Shown here piece after piece: positions 1 through 9,003 of a DNA stretch of 64,000 nucleotides. The notes beneath the pieces were generated by a model. The model ran no database searches, was not told the origin of the DNA, and saw only the letters and a list, made by a program, of their open reading frames with translations. This stretch comes from Clostridium sulfidigenes. Lineage in GTDB: Bacteria; Bacillota; Clostridia; Clostridiales; Clostridiaceae. Made by a program: the position numbers and the translations under genes. Within the stretch, counting starts at the first letter, position 1. Each line of letters starts with the position of its first letter. Where the stretch lies: assembly GCF_000732635.1 (NCBI RefSeq), contig NZ_JPMD01000035.1, positions 59,906-123,905 of the forward strand. Direction: 5' to 3'.

Positions 1-19
1 AGTGACGGAGATAAAAATA

Positions 20-928
20 ATGATTAATATTTTATTATCTATATTATGCAGTTCTTTAATAGCTATTGTATTTAAGTTTAGTGAAGGTAGAGAAAGTAAT
101 AGATATATGGTAACTAGCATAAATTATCTATCAGGAATGATGGCAAGTATAATAATGATGGGAAGTTTAAATATTTTCCACATAAATTGGTTTTCTATGT
201 TTATGCAGGAATTTAATCAGGTACTTATAAGTGGACAACTTTTCTCCAAAGAAGGAACAGGAGCTTTAGCAATAATTCTAGGTATAATAACAGGTATTTT
301 ATATTTTTTAAGTTTTATTCTATATCAAAAATCTGTAGGAAAGAATGGAGTATCTGTATCTGCAACTTTTATGAAGCTAGGAGTATTAATACCTACAATT
401 TTATCTGTTATACTATTAGGAGAGACCATAGAATTATTACCTATATTAGGAATAATCTTGTCTATCATAGCTATAATAGTTATAAATCTAAATAATAAAG
501 AAGAACAAAAGGTTAAAGATACTATGAAAGTAGATTTAATACTTCTTTTTATACTAGCTGGTGGAGGAGATTTTGTAACAAAGCTATTCCAAAACTTTGG
601 TATGGTACAATATAAAAATTTATATTTATTTTATACTTTCCTAACAGGATTTACTATAAGCTTAATTATGTTAATTATTAAAAATAGAAAAGTAAAGTTA
701 ATAGATATGTGTTTTGGTGTCATGGTAGGTATTCCTAATGTATTAATGCCAAGCTTTTTAATAAAGGGCTTAGAAGAAGTAAGAGCAGTTATAGCCTTTC
801 CTATGGTAAGTGCAGGAACTATTTTAATCACAAACTTTTGTGGAGTTATATTCTTTAAAGAAAAGTTAGGGAAGAAGGAGATTGCTGCTATAGTACTTAC
901 CATAATAGCCATAATACTTATGAGCTAA
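20..928 (+). CDS. EamA/DMT-superfamily permease
   Basis: Predicted inner-membrane transporter of the drug/metabolite (EamA) superfamily, 302 residues with about ten hydrophobic helices. Two halves of similar layout (about residues 5-155 and 170-300) are joined by a charged loop containing KEEQKVKD, as usual for duplicated EamA repeats. GGAG at 7-10 is nine bases before the ATG at 20. An in-frame GTG at position 2 lies ahead of that site and is less likely to be the start. The substrate cannot be told from the sequence. The gene appears complete although it touches the window edge. Confidence 0.75.
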   Translation: MINILLSILCSSLIAIVFKFSEGRESNRYMVTSINYLSGMMASIIMMGSLNIFHINWFSMFMQEFNQVLISGQLFSKEGTGALAIILGIITGILYFLSFILYQKSVGKNGVSVSATFMKLGVLIPTILSVILLGETIELLPILGIILSIIAIIVINLNNKEEQKVKDTMKVDLILLFILAGGGDFVTKLFQNFGMVQYKNLYLFYTFLTGFTISLIMLIIKNRKVKLIDMCFGVMVGIPNVLMPSFLIKGLEEVRAVIAFPMVSAGTILITNFCGVIFFKEKLGKKEIAAIVLTIIAIILMS

Positions 929-1001
929 CAGTCTTCGAGAAATCTTCATTATGGTTTAGAGTACAGAAATCTATTTTAAATATTATAGAGGGGGCTTAAA
1001 T

Positions 1002-1655
1002 ATGAGTTATTTTACAGTGAAAGGGAGTGCTACTTCAGAATTTCAAGAAAAGAAATCTACATTTATAGGATACATAAAGAGAGTAAATACTGAAGAAGAA
1101 GCAAAGAACTTTGTAAATGAAATAAAGAGTATGCATAAAGAAGCAACCCACAATGTTTATGCTTATATAGTGGGAGAAAATAAAGGCATACAAAGATACA
1201 GTGATGACGGTGAACCCCAAGGAACAGCAGGTATTCCAGTTTTAGAAGTCATAAAGAAAAATGATTTAACCGATGTAGCGGTGGTAGTTACTCGTTACTT
1301 TGGTGGTATTCTTTTAGGGGGAGGTGGGCTAATAAGAGCTTACTCTAAAGGAGCCTCTTCAGCCATTGAAGAAGTAGGTATTGTAGAAAAAGTAAAGGGC
1401 TTAAAATTAAGATTTACTTTAGAATATGATTTAATAGGTAAAATACAATACCTATGTGGTACAAATAATTGGCATATTGAAGATACCATATATACAGATA
1501 AAGTGGAGTTATCACTGTTCACAGAGGTAGAAAATAAGGAAACAATAATTGCAGATTTTGTAGAGGCTACTAGTGGAAAAGTAACTATATGTGAAGAGGA
1601 TGAAGAGTATTTATTTAAAGAAGGATACAGATATTATAGAGCTATTGAAGGATAG
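1002..1655 (+). CDS. YigZ/IMPACT family protein
   Basis: 217-residue cytoplasmic protein of the YigZ/IMPACT (UPF0029) family. The N-terminal domain carries the family hallmarks DDGEPQGTAG (about residues 67-76) and RYFGGILLGGGGL (about 99-111). The C-terminal part (about 140-200) matches the position of the DUF1949 ferredoxin-like domain. Length is normal for bacterial members. A strong GAGGGGG site precedes the ATG. The eukaryotic relative IMPACT acts on Gcn1/Gcn2 signalling; the bacterial role is not settled, so only the family call is firm. Confidence 0.88.
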   Translation: MSYFTVKGSATSEFQEKKSTFIGYIKRVNTEEEAKNFVNEIKSMHKEATHNVYAYIVGENKGIQRYSDDGEPQGTAGIPVLEVIKKNDLTDVAVVVTRYFGGILLGGGGLIRAYSKGASSAIEEVGIVEKVKGLKLRFTLEYDLIGKIQYLCGTNNWHIEDTIYTDKVELSLFTEVENKETIIADFVEATSGKVTICEEDEEYLFKEGYRYYRAIEG

Positions 1656-1750
1656 CTCTTGAAATTTGAAATTATTAGACATATTATGTTATAATAGGTA
1701 CATTGATTTTAAAGTTAATAATTATATATATAGTACAGGAGGAAGTTAAT

Positions 1751-2491
1751 ATGTCAGGACATTCAAAGTGGCATAATATCCAAGCTAAAAAGGGTAAAGC
1801 AGATGCTAAGAGAGGTAAAATATTTACTAAAATAGGTAAGGAAATAGTTGTTGCAGCTAAAAATGGTGGCTCTAATCCAGAGACAAATGCTAAGCTTAGA
1901 GACGTTATAGCAAAAGCAAAAGCAGCTAATATGCCTAATGATACAATTACTAGAGCAATTAAAAAAGCCGCAGGAGAGTTAAGTGCAGTAAACTATGAAA
2001 CTATAATCTATGAAGGATACGGGCCAGAAGGAATAGCAGTTATAGTTGAGTGTCTTACTGAGAATAAAAATAGAACAGCAGGAAATGTAAGATACGCCTT
2101 CTCTAAACAAGGTGGAAATATGGGAACCGTTGGATGTGTAGGCTTCATGTTCCAAAGTAAAGGTGAAATCATCATAGAAAAAACTGATTCAGTAGATGAA
2201 GATGAGTTAATGATGATGGCTTTAGATGCAGGTGCTGAGGACTTTGTAGCTGAAGATGAAGTATTTGTAGTAACTACAACTCCAGAAGACTTTGGTACTG
2301 TGAGAGAAGCTTTAGAATCTAACGGAATAGAATTCTTAGAAGCTGATGTTAAAATGATTCCAGACACATACACTGAAATTAATGAAGAAGTTGCGACTAA
2401 ATTCCAAAAGATGTTAGATGTTTTAGAAGATGATGATGATGTACAAAACGTATATCACAACGCTGAATTCCCAGAAGGATGGGAAGGTTAA
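1751..2491 (+). CDS. YebC/PmpR family protein
   Basis: 246-residue member of the YebC/PmpR family. The N-terminus [19 protein letters not shown] is the near-invariant family start, which fixes the initiation at ATG 1751 behind an AGGAGG site; the open frame extends upstream but has no such site. The acidic end ([16 protein letters not shown]) is also typical. Family members have been described as transcriptional regulators and, more recently, as factors that help ribosomes through difficult peptide stretches. The gene ends before a bidirectional terminator. Confidence 0.95.
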   Translation: MSGHSKWHNIQAKKGKADAKRGKIFTKIGKEIVVAAKNGGSNPETNAKLRDVIAKAKAANMPNDTITRAIKKAAGELSAVNYETIIYEGYGPEGIAVIVECLTENKNRTAGNVRYAFSKQGGNMGTVGCVGFMFQSKGEIIIEKTDSVDEDELMMMALDAGAEDFVAEDEVFVVTTTPEDFGTVREALESNGIEFLEADVKMIPDTYTEINEEVATKFQKMLDVLEDDDDVQNVYHNAEFPEGWEG

Positions 2492-2607
2492 TCTACACTC
2501 AAAACCATCGGTTATTTATTTTTAGATTCACCTTAATAAGCCTATTAATTTTATGTATTGTTTAGTTTATTAAAAGATTATATAATCAGAAGTATTAACA
2601 ATAAAAA

Positions 2608-2638
2608 ACTGAAATCCATAGGGACTTCAGTTTTTTTT
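2608..2638. terminator. bidirectional terminator between yebC and the RiPP cluster
   Basis: A ten-pair stem (ACTGAAATCC with GGACTTCAGT, one mismatch) is followed by eight T on the plus strand and preceded by a run of A, so it can end both yebC and the converging radical SAM operon. Confidence 0.85.
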
Positions 2639-2645
2639 GTTAGAG

Positions 2646-2679
2646 CTTTTGTAAAATAGAATTATCTATTTTACAAAAG
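2646..2679. repeat. perfect 15-bp inverted repeat
   Basis: CTTTTGTAAAATAGA and its exact complement are separated by ATTA. Neither side is followed by a T run, so this is not a standard intrinsic terminator. It could be a protein site, a 3' stabilising hairpin of the radical SAM transcript, or an insertion scar. Confidence 0.7.
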
Positions 2680-2861
2680 TACCTTGATATTTCTGTGAAT
2701 AGGAATTCGGACTAGTTTTGCGACACTTCCTTATTTTTTATTTTAATGTTGACATTTAAAGAGTTAGCTCCACAATGTTAAATTTTACCAGATGTAAGTA
2801 TAAATTAATATATGTTTTTTAAAAGGAGATAAATAAGCTCTGCAAGTTTTGAACTTTGTAA
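2680..2861. other. gene-free stretch downstream of the RiPP operon
   Basis: No open frame of note. A TTGACA (2750-2755) and an AAAAGGAGATAA site (2820-2831) occur on the plus strand but no coding frame follows, which suggests debris from an insertion or deletion at the edge of the accessory region. Confidence 0.4.
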
Positions 2862-4091
2862 TTATAGATATTTTGCAAACATTTTAATTCTCTTTCTAAT
2901 AATTTCTTTATTATTAAAAGTGCCTTGACATTTTTCCTTATCACAAGGTTTTGGTCCCCCACAGTAAGGATAATCATAACATTTAACACAATTATCTGTG
3001 AGAGGTTGTAAAATATGTTCATTTTCTATGCATAATTTCGTGCTAAGATCATCTTTGGGTGGGAACGCGTCGCAAAGAACTTTGGATCCATTTGAATAAA
3101 ATTTACAGCTTAAGATATTCGAGCCTTGACATTTTCTCCCTAAACCATAGGGGATACTCATGTTTGGGTTATAACCATAATTTAATAAAAGTGGTACAAA
3201 TTCAGAGATATATAAGTCTTCAAATTCACTATCACATAAATTGTTAATAAATTCTACATTTTCATTATTAAAGATATTTTGAATATCAATTGCACATTTT
3301 AAGCCAATGGTGTTAAGAAAAATCAAGAATGACTCTAAATAATTCTTATTAATATGGTTTGTGTTATAGCGAATAATTAAATTATAATTTGGCAATTTTA
3401 CAACTTCTCTAAGCATTTCCAGTTTGCACTTAACTTGCTCAAATGAACTAGAGCGCAGTGTATTGTGATCCTCTGGTAATGAAAATGTTGTATTTATAGT
3501 TAGTTTAGGGAAATGCTTGACAAATTCTTCTGTTATCATCATTATATTTGAATCAATATGAAAGCCAATATCAATTTTATCATTTGTTGAATTTACTAGA
3601 TTCAAAATCTTATCTGTCAGTACTAAAATTAGTTCAGCTTTTAAAAGTGGTCCTCCCCCTATATAGTTAATAACAAGCTTACTATTGTGTTCTTGAAGAT
3701 CTTTAAGAATTCCTTGTATATACTCCAATATATAGTTGCAAAATTCGTCATCTGATAACGGTAAATACTTATCCCATTGCAGTTGATAACAATATCTACA
3801 TCTCAAATTACATTGTTCAGTAACACTGATGGTAATATTAGTAATATTAGTTACATTTCTTGATGCTTCCATTTTCCGTATTCTATCTTGCACAAGTTCA
3901 TCAGTAATAAAAAAATCGTTGTTTTCTAATTCGTCTAAGTCATCTCTATCAACGGTATTTACAAAAAAGCCATCTTTTCTCGCACAAATGTATTTAGTTT
4001 CAAATTCTACAATCATTTCATTAAGCTTATTAAACAACAAGTATCCCATATCTGTTTTTATTATCTCTACATAATTACTTAATTTTCTCAT
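2862..4091 (-). CDS. radical SAM/SPASM peptide maturase
   Basis: 409 residues. The radical SAM CxxxCxxC iron-sulfur motif is seen at Cys94, Cys98 and Cys101 (QCNLRCRYCYQ), and many cysteines near the C-terminus (about residues 315-395, including NCVKCYDYPYCGG and CDKEKCQG) fit a SPASM-type region with auxiliary clusters. Enzymes of this layout install thioether or carbon-carbon crosslinks in ribosomal peptides. It is the last gene of the operon, four bases after the YcaO stop, with only a weak AGG site, so translation is probably coupled. The likely substrate is the 36-residue peptide at 7624. The exact chemistry is unknown. Confidence 0.85.
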   Translation of the reverse strand: MRKLSNYVEIIKTDMGYLLFNKLNEMIVEFETKYICARKDGFFVNTVDRDDLDELENNDFFITDELVQDRIRKMEASRNVTNITNITISVTEQCNLRCRYCYQLQWDKYLPLSDDEFCNYILEYIQGILKDLQEHNSKLVINYIGGGPLLKAELILVLTDKILNLVNSTNDKIDIGFHIDSNIMMITEEFVKHFPKLTINTTFSLPEDHNTLRSSSFEQVKCKLEMLREVVKLPNYNLIIRYNTNHINKNYLESFLIFLNTIGLKCAIDIQNIFNNENVEFINNLCDSEFEDLYISEFVPLLLNYGYNPNMSIPYGLGRKCQGSNILSCKFYSNGSKVLCDAFPPKDDLSTKLCIENEHILQPLTDNCVKCYDYPYCGGPKPCDKEKCQGTFNNKEIIRKRIKMFAKYL

Positions 4092-4095
4092 ATAG

Positions 4096-5907
4096 TTACC
4101 TACATAGAAGGCTATTTAAGCATGTTTTTTCAGCCTCAAAGCAATTTCTAAGGGATTCACTATAAGCAAGTAAAGATTCTGATTCAAGCTTGGGGAAGTT
4201 TATAAAAATGTCTTCATTATTAAATAAAACACCTTGAAGCTCATCAAAAGTTTGTGGATCAATCATTTTTATAGATTCCAGAATATAATCTTTACTTGCG
4301 CCTTTTCTTAGCATATCAAGTGCATTGCTATACAAAGAATAATAAATGAAGTTTTCTTTATTAATTCCATTAATTATTTTTATTTCAGAGAGAAAATGTA
4401 ACATATACTCATAGGCCTTATCCCACTCTTTTGCCTTAATATATAACATACTTATAAAGAGGGAAGACTGAATACCATCAACTTGAGTTTCACATCTTTC
4501 GTAAATAGAATAATTAGAAATATCTAATAGCTGAACCATAGTTTTATCTCCATTTGCCCAAAGTTCAGAACAATAATCTGCTATTTTTAGGCATGATTTT
4601 CTGTCTACTTCACTTAAATTTGAATAAATGCTGTCATGAGCGTCAGAACGAAGTTTTCTTGCAGGAAGGATATTTTCAGCTTCACTTACACTTGGAATAA
4701 TTACTTGAAAGGTGTGTAAGTCGAAATCCAAACCGCTAACTGCATAAATCGGTAGGCCTAAATTCATTATATTAACTATTATTTCATCTAAATAATCTAC
4801 ATTTGTCTTTACTGCACAGGTAAAATTTTTGATATCCATAACAGGATAATTCCTTAAAATAAAATTCATGGGATAATGCCCCACTCCATATTTTAGCAAA
4901 GCTACATAATTTTCATTTTTATGGTGATCATCATGATATAAATACTCGTATTTAAATGCATCACTAAGAGTATCTAAGCTATATCCCTGAAATAACTCAG
5001 TAATGCTCCTCTCAATTGCTATCCAGATATTTGGATGACACCCAAAAGAAACATAGTAGCCCCCAATATCATTAAAAATAATAACTGCTATAACAGGACA
5101 ATTAAATTTATTTTCTACCAAAAGTATCTTTAATTTAAAGTTATGTGAATATAGATATTTATAATCATTATTTATATTGGAACTATTTGTAAAGTATGAA
5201 TCTGTTATATCGTAAATTTCATTTTCATTTTCAGCAAGCACTTGAAATTGCACTGCACGTTCAATAATTTCGCAAATGCCTTGAACTAAAGCTTCTTCTT
5301 TAGTATTACCAGCACACATGCCATTAGAGCCATAGTAGTAATCTAATACTGCATATGAAATATCAAGTTCATATTGAAATAAGCTTTCATCTAAACTTGA
5401 GTTACTAGGTAACAGTAAATTAAAGCGTGAAACCAAATCATAATTGCGGCAGTTTCCTTTTCGTTCACACCACAGATTAATACAATGATCTTTACTGTTT
5501 TCTTCCAAACCGTTATTTAACAGACTAAAATAGGTATCAGCACTACTACTTTTAATCCAATTTTCAAATGGCATATGAATAAATAGTTTATTTTCTTCTA
5601 TTGAATAAATTTTTTCATAAAACATTTTATAGAAAGGAGATACTCTAAAAGGCAAACAAAATGATAGTCTTTCTATTAATTCACCATAGGCACTTGCTAA
5701 AGCTAATTCCTTCGAAATCCCCTTTCCGTTTGCTGTAAGTGTTGTGTTTAACACAATAATATGCACGCTAAATATACTAGAGCCAACTGAATTCCATAAC
5801 TCTTGGACCAAAATACCAATTTGTTGTAAATCAAGTCGTGCTTTTAAAATACTATTAATGGGGAAATCATCTTTATTTTTAATTGATAGATCACTACTAT
5901 TACTCAT
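4096..5907 (-). CDS. YcaO-domain peptide-modifying enzyme
   Basis: 603 residues. The three ATP-binding signatures of YcaO proteins are present: GKGISKELALASAYGELIER (residues 61-80), GNTKEEALVQGICEIIER (200-217) and AIERSITELFQ (297-307). The region after about residue 440 is helical, like the C-terminal extension of E. coli YcaO. YcaO enzymes use ATP to activate backbone amides, giving azolines, thioamides or amidines in RiPPs. No E1-like, TfuA-like or azoline dehydrogenase partner is encoded nearby, so the product class is open. The start is ATG 5907: it has GAGGAG ten bases upstream and overlaps the exporter stop by eight bases; an upstream in-frame TTG lies on that ribosome site. Confidence 0.85.
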   Translation of the reverse strand: MSNSSDLSIKNKDDFPINSILKARLDLQQIGILVQELWNSVGSSIFSVHIIVLNTTLTANGKGISKELALASAYGELIERLSFCLPFRVSPFYKMFYEKIYSIEENKLFIHMPFENWIKSSSADTYFSLLNNGLEENSKDHCINLWCERKGNCRNYDLVSRFNLLLPSNSSLDESLFQYELDISYAVLDYYYGSNGMCAGNTKEEALVQGICEIIERAVQFQVLAENENEIYDITDSYFTNSSNINNDYKYLYSHNFKLKILLVENKFNCPVIAVIIFNDIGGYYVSFGCHPNIWIAIERSITELFQGYSLDTLSDAFKYEYLYHDDHHKNENYVALLKYGVGHYPMNFILRNYPVMDIKNFTCAVKTNVDYLDEIIVNIMNLGLPIYAVSGLDFDLHTFQVIIPSVSEAENILPARKLRSDAHDSIYSNLSEVDRKSCLKIADYCSELWANGDKTMVQLLDISNYSIYERCETQVDGIQSSLFISMLYIKAKEWDKAYEYMLHFLSEIKIINGINKENFIYYSLYSNALDMLRKGASKDYILESIKMIDPQTFDELQGVLFNNEDIFINFPKLESESLLAYSESLRNCFEAEKTCLNSLLCR

Positions 5908-7543
5908 AACTTTCAATCTCCTCAATAGCGATTTTCTTATTATTAATTGTAATTAAATAATCAAACCACTTAATCATATTTGGCGACATTTGATGGGATA
6001 TAATAATAACTGTACTTTTTGGACGAGATAATATCAACTCAAGCAATTCTTGGGTTGTTCCTTCATCAAGATTTGCAAAACTTTCATCATAAATTATCAT
6101 ATTTGGATTAAATAATTCTATTCTGGCTAATGCTATACGCTGTTTCTCTCCTCCAGATAAAGTAAATCCACTTTGCCCTATAACTTGATCCAATCCTTGT
6201 CTTGTGCGCTCCAAGATGTATTTCAGTCCAACTCTCTCAATTACATCATTTATTTCCTTATCAGTAAACTGTTCAGAAAACAGAGTAATGTTATTTCGAA
6301 GTGTTGCATTAAATATAAAAGTATTTTGTGAGCTTACTTGAAGAAATCGGTTATAATCAACTGGATTTAATTCAGTTATATTTGTATGATTGAAATAGAT
6401 ATTTCCATTTGTAGGAGGAAGGGTTCCTATTAATAAGTTAATAAGGGTAGTCTTACCTGACCCTGACTGGGCGGAGAAGAAATATTTTTTATTTGCAGCA
6501 ATCTCAAAATTTACATCACTAAAAATAGTATTATCATCGTAATTAAAATCCAGATTAACTACTCTAAGAGCTTCAAAAGTCTTATCAATTTGTTTATATT
6601 CATTTAAGAATATTCCTGTGTCATCAAAATTGTTATGAAGCTGATGAATTATTTCTCGGGCACTTTTTATTTCACCTAAATCATCACTTAAACATACAAG
6701 GGGTGAACTAATGTACACTACAAGTTGGGATGCTGCAACAAGGGTTCCAACAGTTTCATATCCTAGAATAACAAGTATAGCTCCGATAAAATATATACCA
6801 ATATACAGTATATTGCCCATAGTAAAAGACATTAGATTAGCAAAAGATGAAAGTAACCTGGAATGATATCTTTTTTTCTCCCAGTTATTATTTCTTTCAC
6901 TCATCATATCAAAGGACTGGGCAGTAACATGAAAACATTTTAAAAGGTCCATTCCTGTTAAATGCTCTGATGCAGTGGTGGTAAATGATGAAGCTGCATC
7001 GGACATAATTCCTTTCGCTTTAGATAGGTTTTTACTCATTATTTTAGGTATTATTAATTGAATAAAAGTGATTAACAAGACAAATCCTGCAAGTATAGGT
7101 GATATAAGTAACAACAATAACAAACTAATTGTAAGTTCAAATATACTCTCAAATAATCTAAAAAAAGCACTAAAATAAGATTCCTCAACTATGTCCAAAT
7201 CGTTGGTTAGCAGAGATATCCATTCACCAGTATTTTTCTTATGAAAACTAATACTGGACAAATTTTGAATTTTCTTAAAAGTATCATCACGAAGATTTGA
7301 TTTTGCAATAGATAAACATTCCCATTTTGATTTACGATATAAAAGATCAATACAGACGCACAACAACAAATACAGTAATAGCCAAGGAAGAAAATTCAGA
7401 GCTGAAGATAGTTGACCAGACGTGGCAAAGTCAACACATGTCATCATCACATAAGCTAGTCCCACTGCTAACAAACTATTAAAAGAACTAAATATTAGTG
7501 TTGCAAAAAAGTTTATTCTTTTCTTTATTAAATAATTTAACAT
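5900..7543 (-). CDS. ABC exporter (fused membrane and ATPase domains)
   Basis: 547 residues. Several membrane helices lie between about residues 10 and 285, followed by an ATPase domain with Walker A (AQSGSGKTT, 358-366), a Q-loop glutamine (SSQN, about 406), signature LSGGEKQ (462-468), Walker B (MIIYDE, 482-487) and switch histidine (ISHQ). This half-transporter probably dimerises to export the modified peptide. There is no N-terminal C39 peptidase domain, so leader removal must be done elsewhere. It lies between the precursor and YcaO genes, with AGGTGGG as ribosome site. Confidence 0.85.
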   Translation of the reverse strand: MLNYLIKKRINFFATLIFSSFNSLLAVGLAYVMMTCVDFATSGQLSSALNFLPWLLLYLLLCVCIDLLYRKSKWECLSIAKSNLRDDTFKKIQNLSSISFHKKNTGEWISLLTNDLDIVEESYFSAFFRLFESIFELTISLLLLLLISPILAGFVLLITFIQLIIPKIMSKNLSKAKGIMSDAASSFTTTASEHLTGMDLLKCFHVTAQSFDMMSERNNNWEKKRYHSRLLSSFANLMSFTMGNILYIGIYFIGAILVILGYETVGTLVAASQLVVYISSPLVCLSDDLGEIKSAREIIHQLHNNFDDTGIFLNEYKQIDKTFEALRVVNLDFNYDDNTIFSDVNFEIAANKKYFFSAQSGSGKTTLINLLIGTLPPTNGNIYFNHTNITELNPVDYNRFLQVSSQNTFIFNATLRNNITLFSEQFTDKEINDVIERVGLKYILERTRQGLDQVIGQSGFTLSGGEKQRIALARIELFNPNMIIYDESFANLDEGTTQELLELILSRPKSTVIIISHQMSPNMIKWFDYLITINNKKIAIEEIESYE

Positions 7544-7573
7544 ATAATAAATCCCACCTTTTATACTTATATT

Positions 7574-7603
7574 AAAAAAATTGAGCCCTAGGGCTCAATT
7601 TTT
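7574..7603. terminator. hairpin between RiPP precursor and exporter genes
   Basis: TTGAGCCCTAGGGCTCAA (7581-7598) is a perfect palindrome flanked by A7 and T5 runs, so it can form an intrinsic terminator in either direction. In the operon direction it follows the precursor directly and would cut transcription so that precursor RNA exceeds enzyme RNA. Confidence 0.8.
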
Positions 7604-7623
7604 GCCTCAATACAACAAGAGGA

Positions 7624-7734
7624 TTATTCTCTTTGCTTTGACCAATGGCACTTTCCACAGCCCATAGGTTCAACAACTGTTGATTTCTTTTCCTCTTTTT
7701 TCTTGTCCTGCTGGTTAACATGTAAAATCTTCAT
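7624..7734 (-). CDS. candidate RiPP precursor peptide, 36 residues
   Basis: Small gene with a strong AAGGAGAGAGGTG ribosome site and its own promoter. The longer frame extending upstream crosses that promoter and is spurious. The peptide begins MKILHVNQQD, has a charged middle (KKKEEKKS) and ends in a short core-like tail, VEPMGCGKCHWSKQRE, with Cys26, Cys29, His30 and Trp31. Layout, position at the head of the operon, and the following attenuating hairpin fit a RiPP precursor for the YcaO and radical SAM enzymes. The tail has one Ser and two Cys as possible azoline or thioether sites. I do not recognise the family. Confidence 0.75.
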   Translation of the reverse strand: MKILHVNQQDKKKEEKKSTVVEPMGCGKCHWSKQRE

Positions 7735-7756
7735 AAATACACCTCTCTCCTTACAG

Positions 7757-7785
7757 ATCATACCAAAATATAATATATATGTCAA
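7757..7785 (-). promoter_or_regulatory. sigma-A promoter of the RiPP operon
   Basis: Read on the minus strand: -35 TTGACA (7785-7780), 17 bases, -10 TATGAT (7762-7757). The predicted RNA start is only about 16-18 bases before the precursor ATG, so the 5' leader is little more than the ribosome site. Confidence 0.85.
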
Positions 7786-7814
7786 TAAATACATGATTAT
7801 AAATTTATTGACAT
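7779..7814. promoter_or_regulatory. 12-bp inverted repeat over the RiPP -35 box (putative operator)
   Basis: ATGTCAATAAAT (7779-7790) and its exact complement ATTTATTGACAT (7803-7814) are separated by 12 bases. One arm contains the -35 hexamer of the precursor promoter, so a dimeric regulator binding here would block RNA polymerase. No regulator gene lies in the cluster. Confidence 0.6.
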
Positions 7815-7971
7815 ACAATCATAGGTTTTCATAGCCATATCACCATATTGCAATTTAATAGGTAAATTGAAAAGTTAAATTCCGTTTTTTAGCTGAAACA
7901 GAACTTACTGTTGCAAAGTGTTTGGTATAATTAGTTTGATATTTGTCCTGATTATATTAGGAGGATTAATT

Positions 7972-8334
7972 ATGTCAAATTATGAATTAAGCAAAGGTAA
8001 ACACCTAATAATGGAGGATCGACTTATAATTGAATATGGGTTAGATCAAAATTATGCATTAAGAGAAATTGCTGATAAGCTAAAAAAGGACCCAACTACT
8101 ATCTCTAAGGAAATTAAAAGGAATAGATTTCTGAGAGTAAGTAAGGCAAAGGAAAATGATATACATCCATGTCAAAACCGAAGGAGTTGTAGTAAAACAA
8201 ATTTGTGTAATAATGCCTGCGGCAAGCAATGTAAAAAATGTGCTTTTATAAATTGTTACAGAGCCTGTAATGAATATTCAATTAAGAAATGTGTAAAGCT
8301 TAACCGCTACCCTTATGTGTTTAGCATAGACTAG
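7972..8334 (+). pseudogene. truncated IS30-family transposase
   Basis: 120 residues remain of a protein normally well over 300. The N-terminus carries the IS30 helix-turn-helix (MEDRLIIEYGLDQNYALREI, then PTTISKEIKRN), followed by the cysteine-rich stretch common in clostridial IS30 members. It stops just after RYPYVF, where the family usually continues into the catalytic DDE domain, which is absent. Start at ATG 7972 behind AGGAGG. Not functional as a transposase. Confidence 0.8.
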
Positions 8335-8380
8335 TACTATACTTTAGATAATGTCACTTAAATATACAAATTATATAATG

Positions 8381-8437
8381 GAAATGCGTAATTAGAGAAA
8401 CATAAAAATGTAAGATTTTATGCATTTCTATTTTTTT
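8381..8437 (+). terminator. intrinsic terminator
   Basis: GAAATGCGTAA (8381-8391) pairs with TTATGCATTTC (8418-8428, one G-U), followed by a T-rich tract. It lies between the two transposon remnants. Confidence 0.6.
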
Positions 8438-8451
8438 ATTTCTTTCGTTTA

Positions 8452-8795
8452 ATGGAGTTGATTCTAATTCAAGAAAAGATTATCATGAAAATAGACTATA
8501 GATAAGACTAAAACAATATGGTAAGTACGAGGTACTAATTATTGATGAAATTAGTTATATATCTATTGATAAATTAGGAGCAAATTTATTCTTTCAATTA
8601 ATAATAAAAGGTATAAGTATTCATCAACAATAATTATATCAAATCACCCATTTAGAAAATGTGGCATAGTATTCTCAGTTATAGCACTACTAATGACATA
8701 CTTTATAGTTGTTGCACCACTCTCATATGATAAAAAAAGTAGGTATTTCTTATAGAACGGAAGATATTATAGATTTTATGAAAGAGTCTCAATAA
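8452..8795 (+). pseudogene. decayed IS21-type IstB ATPase gene
   Basis: Three frames read through recognisable IstB pieces in order: RLKQYGKYEVLIIDEISYI with DKLGANLFFQL (Walker B region, about 8507-8612), then STIIISNHPF (about 8619-8655), then LLHHSHMIKKVGISYRTEDI ending at 8795. An in-frame TAG near 8503 and at least two frameshifts show that the gene is dead. The partner transposase IstA is not present. Confidence 0.75.
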
Positions 8796-9003
8796 AATAA
8801 TAATTTATATTTTTACTAAATAGCACTATGAAATATTTATACATTTTCATGTTGATATCTAATAATTTTAAGTAAAATTTACATTTTAGGTTTATTTAGT
8901 TATAATAAGTATTGGTAAATATTAATTTTAGTATAGGTTTTATATTAATTGTGAAGATGTTTACGATATTTTACAATTAAATCATATAGAAATTAAGGGG
9001 AAA

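Noticed and set aside
7808..7835. plus-strand TTGACA that might drive the IS30 fragment
   Set aside because: No -10 hexamer at 16-18 bases; the hexamer is explained as one arm of the inverted repeat.
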